Assembly (NCBI GenBank): GCA_029547185.1
Contig: JAKPPU010000215.1
Coordinates: 1-64,000 of the forward strand
Length of the DNA stretch: 64,000 nt
Direction of reading: 5' to 3'
Source: Deltaproteobacteria bacterium
GTDB taxonomy: Bacteria > Desulfobacterota > Desulfomonilia > UBA1062
The notes below the pieces were generated by a model. It was not told the origin of the DNA. It did not search any database and worked only from the letters and a program-made list of their open reading frames with translations. This document shows positions 48,343-56,344 of the stretch, in pieces. Numbering within the stretch: position 1 is the stretch's first letter; each line of letters starts with the position of its first letter. Position numbers and translations under genes: made by a program.

Positions 48343-48409
48343 ACGCATCCTCCTCAAGTTGAATTACTTCCGGCCACGGACATCCGCTATTCCGAAACCA
48401 TCATTTAAG

Positions 48410-48448
48410 GTATACCAACAGTTTATTTTATTTATCCCTATTAGTCAA
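48410..48448 (-). promoter_or_regulatory. Promoter of the leftward hydrolase-ligase-reductase operon with degenerate operator
   Basis: On the minus strand TTGACT (48443-48448), 17 bases, TAAACT (48420-48425). The -10 box lies inside ATAAACTGTTGGTATAC (48410-48426), which matches the repeat GTATACT-N3-AGTATAC at 11 of 14 positions and in the same register as the rightward sites. About 70 bases to the ATG at 48342. Confidence 0.6.
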
Positions 48449-48758
48449 GCTCGATTTATACTTGCTATTTCAATTTCCTTATCATAATGATTTTTTTATC
48501 ATTTATTGTTTATAATGTTTATCTTCGACTATTATAATTGTATACCATCAGTATTTATAACCATTATTATCATGCCTTGTTTTTGGTTTGGCCGTTCGGA
48601 CGGCCTCACCTTAATCTAAGTCAGGAGATTCGATTTCCGGTTTATATTCAACAAGTAATAGTAGACCGGCAGAATAAATGAATAAGGACAAGTCATAACC
48701 CCCAGCATGCTGAAGAGATCTTTATTCCCGATCTTTCTTGACAAAATCAATGCCCTAT
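48449..48758. other. AT-rich divergent intergenic region
   Basis: Between the leftward and rightward promoters there is no gene. It is markedly AT-rich compared with the flanking genes. It holds a second degenerate operator-like site GTATACCATCAGTATTT (48540-48556, 11 of 14 positions) without clear promoter boxes at the standard spacing, and a small hairpin GGCCGT-TCGG-ACGGCC (48590-48605). Confidence 0.45.
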
Positions 48759-48775
48759 GTATACTAGAAGTATAC
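48738..48775 (+). promoter_or_regulatory. TetR gene promoter with perfect GTATACT-AGA-AGTATAC operator
   Basis: TTGACA (48738-48743), 16 bases, TATACT (48760-48765). The 17-base inverted repeat at 48759-48775 covers the -10 box completely. The repressor gene starts 63 bases later. This arrangement is classic autoregulation by promoter occlusion. Confidence 0.8.
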
Positions 48776-48837
48776 TTCATGAGTACAGCTTGCAAGCGGT
48801 TCTCTTTATAAAATACGTTTAGATAGGATCGATACTC

Positions 48838-49506
48838 ATGGCATTAACAAGTAAAAAGGTTTTCAATCAGGAAGTAAAGCGGCTCACCATCCTCCAGGCA
48901 GCCAAAGAGTTGTTCCTGGAAAAGAAATACAGCGCCATCACGATGGATATGATCGCCCACCGGGCAGAGATCACGAAGAAAACACTGTACTCGTATTTTC
49001 CCTCCAAGCTGGCCCTTTTCATCCATGTTTTCGATGAGTACCTGCAGCAGCTCCACAAGCAGCTCGCCAAGGGAGCGAAAAAGAAGCTGCCCAGCGACGA
49101 ACTGATCCTCTCCCTCGTCGACATCCTGTATAAGTTCACCAAGGAGAACGAAAGGTTCATGCGCCTCTACTGGACGCTCGATTCCGACGAGTTTGACGGG
49201 CTCATCCCTGAAGAGCTGATGAATCGGATCAAGGTCTGGACCAAGGCCATACACGAAGAGATGATCAGGATCATGGACAGGGCCCATAAAGAAGGCCTCC
49301 TCCACGATGAGTATGATACCATGCTGATCATTCACCTGTTCTCGGCCATGAACAAGGGAATATTCGTCCACACGAATAAAGAAAACAAGTTCAATATTGC
49401 CAATGTGGATACTGACAGGCTGTACATGATCGTAACCAGGATGCTCGGCTCCGTGCTCTTTAAAAGGCCCGTAAAAAGCTTGGAGGGAATACGGAAACAG
49501 GCATAG
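48838..49506 (+). CDS. TetR/AcrR-family transcriptional regulator
   Basis: 222 residues. The N-terminal DNA-binding domain is RLTILQAAKELFLEKKYSAITMDMIAHRAEITKKTLYSYFPSKLALFIHVF (about residues 15-65); the rest is an all-helical ligand domain without a recognisable subfamily. It lies just behind a perfect palindrome that recurs at other promoters in the next 8 kb, so it is the likely local repressor. FadR- or acyl-CoA-responsive TetR proteins are common next to acyl-CoA synthetases, so the ligand may be a CoA ester (inference). Confidence 0.9.
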   Translation: MALTSKKVFNQEVKRLTILQAAKELFLEKKYSAITMDMIAHRAEITKKTLYSYFPSKLALFIHVFDEYLQQLHKQLAKGAKKKLPSDELILSLVDILYKFTKENERFMRLYWTLDSDEFDGLIPEELMNRIKVWTKAIHEEMIRIMDRAHKEGLLHDEYDTMLIIHLFSAMNKGIFVHTNKENKFNIANVDTDRLYMIVTRMLGSVLFKRPVKSLEGIRKQA

Positions 49507-49745
49507 CCGGCCTGCAGCCAGAGGCCGGGTGGTCGTCCCTTTACCGATGAGCCTCCTTATCGGACAGCTTCTTCTTTCGCCCTTCGATGGCCGATGCGAA
49601 GAAGTGCGCATACCTCTGGCTATGCCGGCTTACAAGGGTAGGGTTTCTACTGACGGGAGGCAGATAAAATCAGTACTACCACGAATTTACATGCATCTTC
49701 TCTTCCCGTATCTTAGACTTAAATCCATACTCAGGAGGACAACGC

Positions 49746-50999
49746 ATGAACAACTCTGAAAAGCAATTGCTCGAAAAGCTTTGGAACTATCCCCTTTTTG
49801 AAGCCCTTGCCCACAGGAGAGGACTCCGTCTCCCCCAGGGATGCAATATCACGAAAGCTCCCTTCGGTCACATGTCCGCAAAAGAGCCTGTTCCGTTAAA
49901 CGAGTTCGAAACCGCTATCCTGTGCTGGGCCGGCCATGGCGTCACGGGAACCATCTCCTCTGACCTCGACTACACTACGCATTTCATGAACTCTTTCATC
50001 GGCAGGACCCATCCGAATCCCTGCAATGATCAGCACCAGGAACTGATGTACATCGACGACTCCGGCGTTTATCTCTACCGGCCCAAAGACCCGACTCAGA
50101 ATGTGGAGTTCCAGACGCCCGAGGACAGGGAAAAGGTCGTCGCATCGTTTGCGGATGCGAAGATAAAGATTCTGGACGGCAGGCCCTACGTACCCGAAGC
50201 CGCACTGATGAAGAGCAACTACTTCAACACGAACAAGCCAGGCACCACTGCATTCATGCCGGTCGTCGATGTCACCTATGAATATATGAATCTCATCCTG
50301 GGCTCATGTGCATTCGAGCGCTGGCAGATCGTCGATGACCGGACCGGCGAGATGTGCGGTTTGAAAAAATGGGTGGACAACGGTTATCTGAACGGCCCGG
50401 TAGTTCCCTTGAGCTGGTTCGAGATGGCCGCCTTCAACGCATGCATGTCCACGGCACACTATATGGTAATGAACATCTCTCTGGCAGCCACGGCCATGGG
50501 TCTTGCAGGCTGGCATTACGGAGGATACGTATCTCTGATTCTCCTGGGCGGAACGCCGCTGACCAACGGGCTGGGCTTCAGGTTCATCACCGGAAAGGAC
50601 AAGATGCCCACCCCGATCGGCAAGGACGGATTCATCGAGTCGCTCTGTCCGCCCTATGTCAAGAACATGGATGAGGCGGTTGACAAGTTCTATGACATGA
50701 AATACGGCAATACCGGGCACTTCGGCAAGGATTACAACGGCCTTACCCCTTGGAAAGACAAAGAGATGCACAAGAAGATCAACCTCCCGGACGAGCAGAG
50801 CAAGGAGATGGCCAAGTCTTTCCTGAATTACGTCTATAACACCTACGGCAGATGCCCGGCCTTCGTGGACGCGATATTCCTGCCGGTCGCATATGCTGCC
50901 CATCACCCTGACCTTGATTTCTACGATAAGTACTACCCGAAAGAAATGGTCAGTGATGATGTCAGGAACCATATGAAGGTCTGGCACGGAAAGGAATAG
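49746..50999 (+). CDS. Unknown protein, possibly distant nitroreductase-fold oxidoreductase
   Basis: 417 residues, no signal peptide. I do not recognise a family with certainty. PLNEFETAILCWAGHGVTG at about residues 56-74 and MNISLAATAMGLAGWHYGGYVSLILLGG at about 241-268 resemble the helix and flavin-contact segments of nitroreductase/SagB-type oxidoreductases, but the usual N-terminal Arg/Ser FMN motif is not clear. The protein is rich in Trp, Tyr and Met. AGGAGG precedes the ATG. It follows the TetR gene by 240 bases with no promoter of the shared type, so it may be co-transcribed with it. A catabolic flavoenzyme is a guess. Confidence 0.7.
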   Translation: MNNSEKQLLEKLWNYPLFEALAHRRGLRLPQGCNITKAPFGHMSAKEPVPLNEFETAILCWAGHGVTGTISSDLDYTTHFMNSFIGRTHPNPCNDQHQELMYIDDSGVYLYRPKDPTQNVEFQTPEDREKVVASFADAKIKILDGRPYVPEAALMKSNYFNTNKPGTTAFMPVVDVTYEYMNLILGSCAFERWQIVDDRTGEMCGLKKWVDNGYLNGPVVPLSWFEMAAFNACMSTAHYMVMNISLAATAMGLAGWHYGGYVSLILLGGTPLTNGLGFRFITGKDKMPTPIGKDGFIESLCPPYVKNMDEAVDKFYDMKYGNTGHFGKDYNGLTPWKDKEMHKKINLPDEQSKEMAKSFLNYVYNTYGRCPAFVDAIFLPVAYAAHHPDLDFYDKYYPKEMVSDDVRNHMKVWHGKE

Positions 51000-51113
51000 A
51001 CAGAGGATACATCCATGAACGACCGCAACCGGGTAACACTCCGCTCTCCTCTTTCGACGGATAGAGAACCTGACCGGGGCTTGAATCTCGTTCATGGATA
51101 TATTCCAAGCCAT

Positions 51114-51149
51114 AGGCAGGCAGGGTGCCTTAGCAGGTGTCCTGCCTGC
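51114..51149 (+). other. Intergenic hairpin between the 417-residue gene and the small ORF
   Basis: GGCAGGCAGG (51114-51123) pairs perfectly with CCTGCCTGCC (51140-51149), 16-base loop. No T-run follows. It could be an attenuator or mRNA-stability element. Confidence 0.4.
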
Positions 51150-51177
51150 CAAGAAAGTGATCATGGAGGATTAGTGC

Positions 51178-51405
51178 ATGCCGCTGATGAAATCACCCGC
51201 AGGAGATATGGAAATAACCATCAGCAAAATCAGCGCTGACAGTGACAGACTGATAACCACGGGCAAGTTCGGGGCATGGGACTCCACCATTTATTTCACG
51301 GTGGATGACGTCCTTGACATGATGAAGCTCATGCTCAACCGTCAGGTCGTGGGCTTCATCTTGAAGCTGCCCATTCTCATTGTGAAAACCAAACTGCTCA
51401 AGTAA
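51178..51405 (+). CDS. Small hypothetical protein (75 residues)
   Basis: No family is recognised. Sequence MPLMKSPAGDMEITISKISADSDRLITTGKFGAWDSTIYFTVDDVLDMMKLMLN..., with a hydrophobic end (VVGFILKLPILIVKTKLLK) that may touch the membrane or a partner. GGAGG lies upstream and codon use looks like that of the neighbours. It lies between the 417-residue gene and a strong hairpin, so it is likely the last gene of that transcript. Confidence 0.6.
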   Translation: MPLMKSPAGDMEITISKISADSDRLITTGKFGAWDSTIYFTVDDVLDMMKLMLNRQVVGFILKLPILIVKTKLLK

Positions 51406-51462
51406 GGCTTTTGGCAGGAGAGGAACATTATTCCACTTCGCATAGCAGCCTCCTCTACGGAT

Positions 51463-51494
51463 GGGCAGGGAGGATCGTTCGGCCCTCCCTGCCC
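51463..51494 (+). terminator. Stem-loop terminator after the small ORF
   Basis: GGGCAGGGAGG (51463-51473) pairs with CCTCCCTGCCC (51484-51494), 11 bp with a ten-base loop, about 55 bases past the small ORF stop. It covers an ATG at 51461 that would otherwise start the kinase, supporting the later kinase start. Confidence 0.5.
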
Positions 51495-51637
51495 CTGGTA
51501 CGGGATTGTTCGAGGATAAAAGTTCTCTTGACAACACCTCTCGCTTTCTCGTCATAAAATGGGCAGAGAAGGGGCAAGCTCGTGATCTCAAAAAACAGAG
51601 TTCAAGGAGCAGACAACCTGCAGAAGAGGACCGTTCA

Positions 51638-53482
51638 ATGCGATCAGGACAAAAGAATGCCGCCTCACATCCTGAAAGGGAGACAGAGCCTGGGAAATGC
51701 ACCAGAGAGATGATGCCCCTGCTGCTCAATGAGCTGCCTGTGGCTGTCGTCCTGTACCGGGATGACGGTGCAGTTTCCGACTGCAACGATACGGCATTGC
51801 GGCTGTTCGGGTACAGCCGCAGGGAAATGACGGAGCTGCGGCATTCGGATCTGCTGCCCAGGATATTCCTCAAAATCACCCAGGGGCCCTTTACCCGGGA
51901 GAACACGACGAACGGCGAGTTCATATGGGTGTGCAGACGCAGAAAGGACGGGACAGTGTTCCAGTGCGAGCAGAGCAGCAAGATGATCACCTTGGACGGT
52001 CAGGATTTCTGCCTGATGTGCTATCGGCAGTCAGACTCCTTATCAATGCCGGAGAGGAACCCTTCCATCGAAAGCAAGATATCCCGGGTGCTCACTCTCG
52101 ACAATCCTTTCTGCATCCAGACATGGCAGGAGATCAATGGAGAGCTGCATTTAATCGGGTTCAACCCGACATTGGAAGAATACACTGTCGGGAAAATACG
52201 GGACTACACAGGGCGTACCGTCCACGAGTTTTACGGTCAAAGAGGACGAATGGACGTGGTGGACAGTATCTATGAGGTCTACCGGAACAGGGGAATGCTC
52301 CGAATAGAGACCTTCTGCGATTTCCTCGTGACAGGGAACGAGCGCCACGTCGATACGGTTTCGTTTTTCGTCCCGCCGAACATGGTCGTGCAATACATCG
52401 AGGACATCACCGAGCAGCGAAAGGCACTTCTTTCCCTCAAGGAAAGCGAAGAGCGATTCAAGGCACTCTTCCTGGGAAGCCCGATACCGGTCATGACGTG
52501 GAGGCATTCCGAAAACGACTTTGTCCTCATCGAGTACAATTACGCTCTGCAAAAGCTTGCAGGCGAGAAGGTATCAGACCTGTTGGGGGCCGGGTGCTCT
52601 CAGCTCTTCCGTGACTATCCGGGGATTATCGGGGACATGCGCCGCTGTTTCGAGGAAAAGACGATCGTCCATCGCAACACGAAATTCCGGATGATGCTTT
52701 CCGGAGAAGAGAAGCTTCTGGCAGTCACCTTTGCATACGTGCCCAATGACCTTGTCCTCACGCACATCCATGACATCACCGACCAGAAAAAGGCCGAGGA
52801 TGAGCTGATCCGCTACCAGCAGGAACTGAGCAACCTCTATGAAAAGCATCTCGATATTCTCGAACACGAACGCAAGCGCATTTCTCAGGAGCTCCACGAC
52901 GGAATCGGGCAGTACCTTTCCACCATAAAAGTAAGCACTGAAAACCTGCTTGCAAGCAGCAGCTCGAAGCTTGACCGTGAGAAGCTCGAAGAGAGGCTCC
53001 GATCGAATATCGCCCTGCTCAAGGAAGCGATCATCGACGTATCGAGGGTGTCCATGGACTTGCGGCCGTCCATCCTGGACGACCTGGGGCTCATAGCCAC
53101 GATCAACTGGTTCCTCCGGGAATACGGAAAGGTGTACAAGGACATCAAGGTTGAAAAGGACATACGGGTGGAGGACTCCGAGATCCCCCAGAAGATCAAG
53201 ATCGTGGTGTTCAGGGTCCTCCAGGAGTCCATGAACAACATAGCGGCTCACAGTAAAGCCAGCCTGGTACGAATTGCAATGCACAAGGAAGGAGATGCGC
53301 TGGAATTCTCCGTTGCGGACAACGGGAGAGGCTTCGACCTGACGGATCTTCAGAAAAGCCGGTGCGGCCTCGGGATTGCTGGCATGCGCGAGCGGGTGAC
53401 CTTTTCCCAGGGCAGGTTCTGCATCGAATCTTCCAGGGGAAAAGGTACCGTGATACGGATCACCTGGCACCTCGCCCTCTGA
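51638..53482 (+). CDS. Cytoplasmic PAS-domain histidine kinase, NarL-partner type
   Basis: 614 residues without signal peptide or membrane helix. Three PAS-like domains (about residues 26-135, 150-270 and 275-390) are followed by a HisKA_3 dimerisation domain with the phosphorylated His420 in RKRISQELHDGIGQYLS, and a HATPase_c domain with NNIAAHSKA, VADNGRGFDL and GLGIAGMRERV. This pairs with NarL/FixJ-type regulators such as the one at 55435. With no sensor domain outside the cell, it must sense an internal ligand or redox state. ATG 51638 follows GAAGAGGA; an ATG at 51461 lies inside a hairpin. Confidence 0.9.
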   Translation: MRSGQKNAASHPERETEPGKCTREMMPLLLNELPVAVVLYRDDGAVSDCNDTALRLFGYSRREMTELRHSDLLPRIFLKITQGPFTRENTTNGEFIWVCRRRKDGTVFQCEQSSKMITLDGQDFCLMCYRQSDSLSMPERNPSIESKISRVLTLDNPFCIQTWQEINGELHLIGFNPTLEEYTVGKIRDYTGRTVHEFYGQRGRMDVVDSIYEVYRNRGMLRIETFCDFLVTGNERHVDTVSFFVPPNMVVQYIEDITEQRKALLSLKESEERFKALFLGSPIPVMTWRHSENDFVLIEYNYALQKLAGEKVSDLLGAGCSQLFRDYPGIIGDMRRCFEEKTIVHRNTKFRMMLSGEEKLLAVTFAYVPNDLVLTHIHDITDQKKAEDELIRYQQELSNLYEKHLDILEHERKRISQELHDGIGQYLSTIKVSTENLLASSSSKLDREKLEERLRSNIALLKEAIIDVSRVSMDLRPSILDDLGLIATINWFLREYGKVYKDIKVEKDIRVEDSEIPQKIKIVVFRVLQESMNNIAAHSKASLVRIAMHKEGDALEFSVADNGRGFDLTDLQKSRCGLGIAGMRERVTFSQGRFCIESSRGKGTVIRITWHLAL

Positions 53483-53697
53483 TGAACCGTGTGTGTTTGG
53501 CCATTGCGGGATGGACGCTCATCCCAACGTACCCTTGACATTGTCCTGCTCCTCTTTCTGGCCACAACGCTCCATACGGAACTTGCCATGCCGGTTCCCG
53601 CAAGCCCAGGCCCCCGGCGGGAAATCTCCTCTCATGAAAGCCGGTTGCCGTTTCACCTTCGAGAGATAATAAATAAACTGCCGGTATATCATTTCAT
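53483..53697. other. Intergenic region without recognised gene
   Basis: Between the kinase stop and the next promoter I see no gene with a ribosome site, no repeat and no clear terminator. A 70-residue open frame (53489-53701) has no protein-like features. Confidence 0.4.
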
Positions 53698-53736
53698 TTG
53701 ACTACCTGAAGAGTTTTGAGTATACTATCAGTATAC
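53698..53736 (+). promoter_or_regulatory. Promoter of the double SnoaL gene with perfect GTATACT-ATC-AGTATAC operator
   Basis: TTGACT (53698-53703), 17 bases, TATACT (53721-53726). The 17-base inverted repeat occupies 53720-53736, over the -10 box, in the same register as before the TetR gene. About 115 bases lie between this site and the ATG at 53851. Confidence 0.75.
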
Positions 53737-53850
53737 TTTGGGAAAGGGTGCATGTTGTGCCAGAAGGTATTTAAAGGTGGCCACCGTGTGAGATGTACAC
53801 CTCATATTATGTTCCCGGGTACCATAAAATAATCGCGCTGGAGGATAGCT

Positions 53851-54795
53851 ATGGATCTTACGAATGTCAGCAGAGACGACAAGATCTGGAAGGATCATTT
53901 ACGGGCCAGGAAATTGACGAATATCTGGAAGTTCTACGATCATTTCAAAAAAGAGGAACCACTGCCTTACGATGAGATCTTTACCGATTACGCTGTCTGG
54001 ATAATGAACAGCAGATGGACCGACAAGGTGCCCTTTGCGGGTACGTATCAGGGAAAAGAGCAGATCACCAAACTGTTCGATGACTATTTCAAGGCACTTG
54101 AGATAATCAAGTTCGATCACGAGTATGAGATCGTCGACGGGTCTGAGGTCGTGGTGCACTTCAATCTGGTGGCAAAGGTCGTCGCCACGAACAAGATATT
54201 CGATATGGAGTTTTTCGATCATTTCAGGGTCGATGAGAGAGCGAAGATCATCTTCTGCAGAAGATACTATGACACCTTCACCTTTACCCTCCCCTTCAAG
54301 AAAGAGGGCCCCTCTCACATCGTCGACGTAAAGACGAACCCGAAAAACCACAAGATAAACTTCAATGTGGATTATGATCCGGCGAGACTCGTGTGGCAGA
54401 TCTATGAAGATTTCTATGAAGGGAGGCTCGAATCTGCCAAGGCGGCATGCCATCCGAACTTTGAGGTGAGCTACAAAGGGCCCGGGCTTAAGACGGAATA
54501 TGCCCTTGTCCCCTACCCGGGCAAGTATTATGGGATGTCGGGAATGGACGAGTTCATGATCAATCTCGGCATGACGGCAACCATGAATGATATCGACAGG
54601 TACTTCCTCGTGGAAGGCAACTGCGTGGAAATAATCTTCTATGAAGACTGGAGCGTAATAAAGAACGGCAACAAGTATATTGTGTACACGATAAATACCT
54701 GGCTTTTTGATGAAAACGGGAAGGCCATTGAAATGATGTGCTCTCCTGATCTCTATGAAATAGCAAAAGCATACCATCCCGAGTTCGATCTCTGA
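53851..54795 (+). CDS. Tandem SnoaL/NTF2-like domain protein
   Basis: 314 residues with two related halves. Half one (about 15-150) has FDHEYEIVDGSEVVVHFNLVAKVVATNKIFDMEFFDHFRVDERAKIIFCRRYYDTF; half two (about 170-310) has VDYDPARLVWQIYEDFYEGRLESAKAACHPNFEVSYKGPG...VIKNGNKYIVYTINTWLFDENGKAIEMM. Both fit the SnoaL-like NTF2 fold, a cone used for polyketide cyclases, dehydratases, isomerases and plain ligand binding. No catalytic residues can be assigned. GGAGG precedes the start, and the gene has its own operator. A fragment of a relative lies at 55027. Confidence 0.75.
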   Translation: MDLTNVSRDDKIWKDHLRARKLTNIWKFYDHFKKEEPLPYDEIFTDYAVWIMNSRWTDKVPFAGTYQGKEQITKLFDDYFKALEIIKFDHEYEIVDGSEVVVHFNLVAKVVATNKIFDMEFFDHFRVDERAKIIFCRRYYDTFTFTLPFKKEGPSHIVDVKTNPKNHKINFNVDYDPARLVWQIYEDFYEGRLESAKAACHPNFEVSYKGPGLKTEYALVPYPGKYYGMSGMDEFMINLGMTATMNDIDRYFLVEGNCVEIIFYEDWSVIKNGNKYIVYTINTWLFDENGKAIEMMCSPDLYEIAKAYHPEFDL

Positions 54796-54839
54796 GGGAT
54801 GGGATAAACTGTCGGGATAGGCGCCGCCGGAGGCGTGAG

Positions 54840-54889
54840 GGATGGTTCCTCGCGGGTAATCAGAGGGTTCCTGCAGCGAGGAACCATCC
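54840..54889 (+). terminator. Long inverted repeat after the double SnoaL gene
   Basis: GGATGGTTCCTCGC (54840-54853) pairs with GCGAGGAACCATCC (54876-54889), 14 bp perfect with a 22-base loop, 45 bases past the stop. No T-run follows. It is probably a transcription end or an RNA-stabilising structure. Confidence 0.5.
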
Positions 54890-55026
54890 TGCTCCTCTGT
54901 AATCAACCGGTTCTCTAGGATAAGGCATTGTAATTCCGCTCAGTGAGCATGCCTCATCCTTCTCCTTACGCACTCATTTATCCGGATTATCGCTCTCCCA
55001 ACCGATTCGGAGGAGGGGAGAGACCA

Positions 55027-55200
55027 TCAGCCGGGAAGATGGTTCATCCAGATCTCCTGCGAATCGTGGTAGCTCTTGAGCTCCATGAGATGGCCATTCT
55101 CATCAAAAATCAATGACTGGTTCAGGGTGATGTTAAAATCTTTCCCCGTTACGGCATCACCGAAATGAACATCGAGCAAGAAAAATATCGTGCCGGGATT
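55027..55200 (-). pseudogene. C-terminal fragment of a SnoaL/NTF2-like protein
   Basis: On the minus strand an open frame without a start reads TIFFLLDVHFGDAVTGKDFNITLNQSLIFDENGHLMELKSYHD... and ends at a stop at 55027-55029. It matches the end of the double SnoaL protein in kind (IVYTINTWLFDENGKAIEMM). It is cut off at the promoter of the response regulator, as if a rearrangement had placed that promoter inside an older gene. About 57 residues remain. Confidence 0.55.
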
Positions 55201-55238
55201 TGACAAAGAAGGATATCATAGGTATACTGTTAGTATCC
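55200..55238 (+). promoter_or_regulatory. Response regulator promoter with near-perfect operator
   Basis: TTGACA (55200-55205), 17 bases, TATACT (55223-55228). The site GTATACTGTTAGTATCC (55222-55238) has one mismatch in 14 and the same register over the -10 box. It lies about 200 bases before the regulator start, leaving a long leader. Confidence 0.75.
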
Positions 55239-55287
55239 TTAATAAAGGTACACGGAACCGGGAGAGGCCCTTGAGGCCGGAAGAGGG

Positions 55288-55368
55288 ATGAAGGAGAATT
55301 GGCCGCTCGTTTACATGCTCTCTCCCCTGTGGCAGGAATTGAAGCATCCATGGGAGTGCTGGCCGTGA
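55288..55368 (+). CDS. Possible short leader peptide (26 residues, four Trp)
   Basis: Inside the long 5' leader of the response regulator, an ATG behind AGAGG opens a 26-codon frame, MKENWPLVYMLSPLWQELKH then PWECWP, and a TGA at 55366-55368. The four Trp codons are unusual for chance sequence, but there is no clear alternative hairpin pair, so an attenuation role is only a thought. It may simply be noise. Confidence 0.2.
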   Translation: MKENWPLVYMLSPLWQELKHPWECWP

Positions 55369-55434
55369 TGCTACCGTGAAACGGCATGCACGTTGAATGC
55401 CCTGAGAGGAGCCCGAATGGGGGGAGGTATGACC

Positions 55435-56091
55435 ATGCCTGAGAAGTACAAGGTCGTCTTGGCTGAAGATCATGTTGTACTCAGACAGGGCCTGCGCTCA
55501 CTCCTTGAACAAAACCAGGAATTTGAAGTGGTCGCCGAGGCCTCCGACGGTCTGGAGGCCATACGGTGTGTGCAGCAGACTGCTCCGGACGTCCTCATTA
55601 TCGACCTCACCATGCCCCGGATGACCGGGATGCATGCCATAAAAGACATCAAGAGTGCGCATCCAGAGGTGAAGATCATCGTACTGACCGTACATACCGC
55701 TGAGGAATACGTATACGAGAGCCTCAAGGCAGGCGCCGACGGATACGTTCTCAAGGCGGCAGACTTCGGCGAGCTGATCATGGCCATCCGTTGTGTACTC
55801 ATGGGCAAGGCATACATCAGCCCGGACATCTCGGGTACTGTGGTTGTGGGGTACCTTAAAGGGAGTAAGGACAGGGAAGCCCCTTCAGGAAAAGAAAGTC
55901 TTACCCCGCGCGAGCAGGATGTGTTGAAGCTGGTGGCCGAAGGGTACAAGAATCGCGAGATCGGCGATATGCTGTGTGTGAGCATCAAGACCGTGGAAAA
56001 GCACCGGGAGAACATCAAGCGCAAGCTTGACCTCAACGGTACTTCGGCCATGATCGCCTATGCAATGGAGCATGGCATGGTCAAACGCTGA
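55435..56091 (+). CDS. NarL/FixJ-family response regulator
   Basis: 218 residues. The receiver domain has the acidic pair in LAEDH, phosphorylated Asp57 (LIIDLTMPRM), and the conserved Thr and Lys in VLTVHTA and VLKAADF. The C-terminal LuxR helix-turn-helix is LTPREQDVLKLVAEGYKNREIGDMLCVSIKTVEKHRENIKRKL. It is the natural partner of the kinase at 51638. The start at 55435 is chosen because GGAGG lies 7 bases before it; the ATG at 55429 is too close. Its promoter carries the shared operator, so it is under TetR control although the kinase gene is not obviously so. Confidence 0.93.
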   Translation: MPEKYKVVLAEDHVVLRQGLRSLLEQNQEFEVVAEASDGLEAIRCVQQTAPDVLIIDLTMPRMTGMHAIKDIKSAHPEVKIIVLTVHTAEEYVYESLKAGADGYVLKAADFGELIMAIRCVLMGKAYISPDISGTVVVGYLKGSKDREAPSGKESLTPREQDVLKLVAEGYKNREIGDMLCVSIKTVEKHRENIKRKLDLNGTSAMIAYAMEHGMVKR

Positions 56092-56274
56092 AGCTGATGG
56101 CGCAGGCAGGCGTTTGGCATCGGCAAAGCTGCCTCGATTCTTCATTCTCGCGCCTCTCCGAGAAGGACAAACCGGCCCTTTCTCTCATGGTAATCCGTTC
56201 TGGCAATAGGCCGTTTCGAGATATAAGAATTTCACAGTCCTCCATAAAATTTTCCGCAAGGTCCCATTGAGATA

Positions 56275-56313
56275 TGGACTTTCTTCCTCCCTTGGAGTAT
56301 ACTACTAGTATAC
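56275..56313 (+). promoter_or_regulatory. Promoter of the Cache-like protein gene with perfect GTATACT-ACT-AGTATAC operator
   Basis: TGGACT (56275-56280, one change from TTGACT), 17 bases, TATACT (56298-56303). The 17-base inverted repeat occupies 56297-56313. The gene starts 32 bases after it. Confidence 0.75.
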
Positions 56314-56344
56314 TTTTTAGGAGTACTACAAATGAGGAGGAGCG

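Noticed and set aside
48540-48556. Sixth operator-like site GTATACCATCAGTATTT
   Set aside because: Matches 11 of 14 positions but has no -35 box at the standard spacing in either direction. Kept only as a possible auxiliary site, not counted in the regulon.
49529-49759. 76-residue open frame between the TetR and the 417-residue genes
   Set aside because: No convincing ribosome site, overlaps the next gene start, and has no recognisable fold.
53489-53701. 70-residue open frame after the kinase gene
   Set aside because: No ribosome site, runs into the next promoter, and the sequence has no protein-like features.
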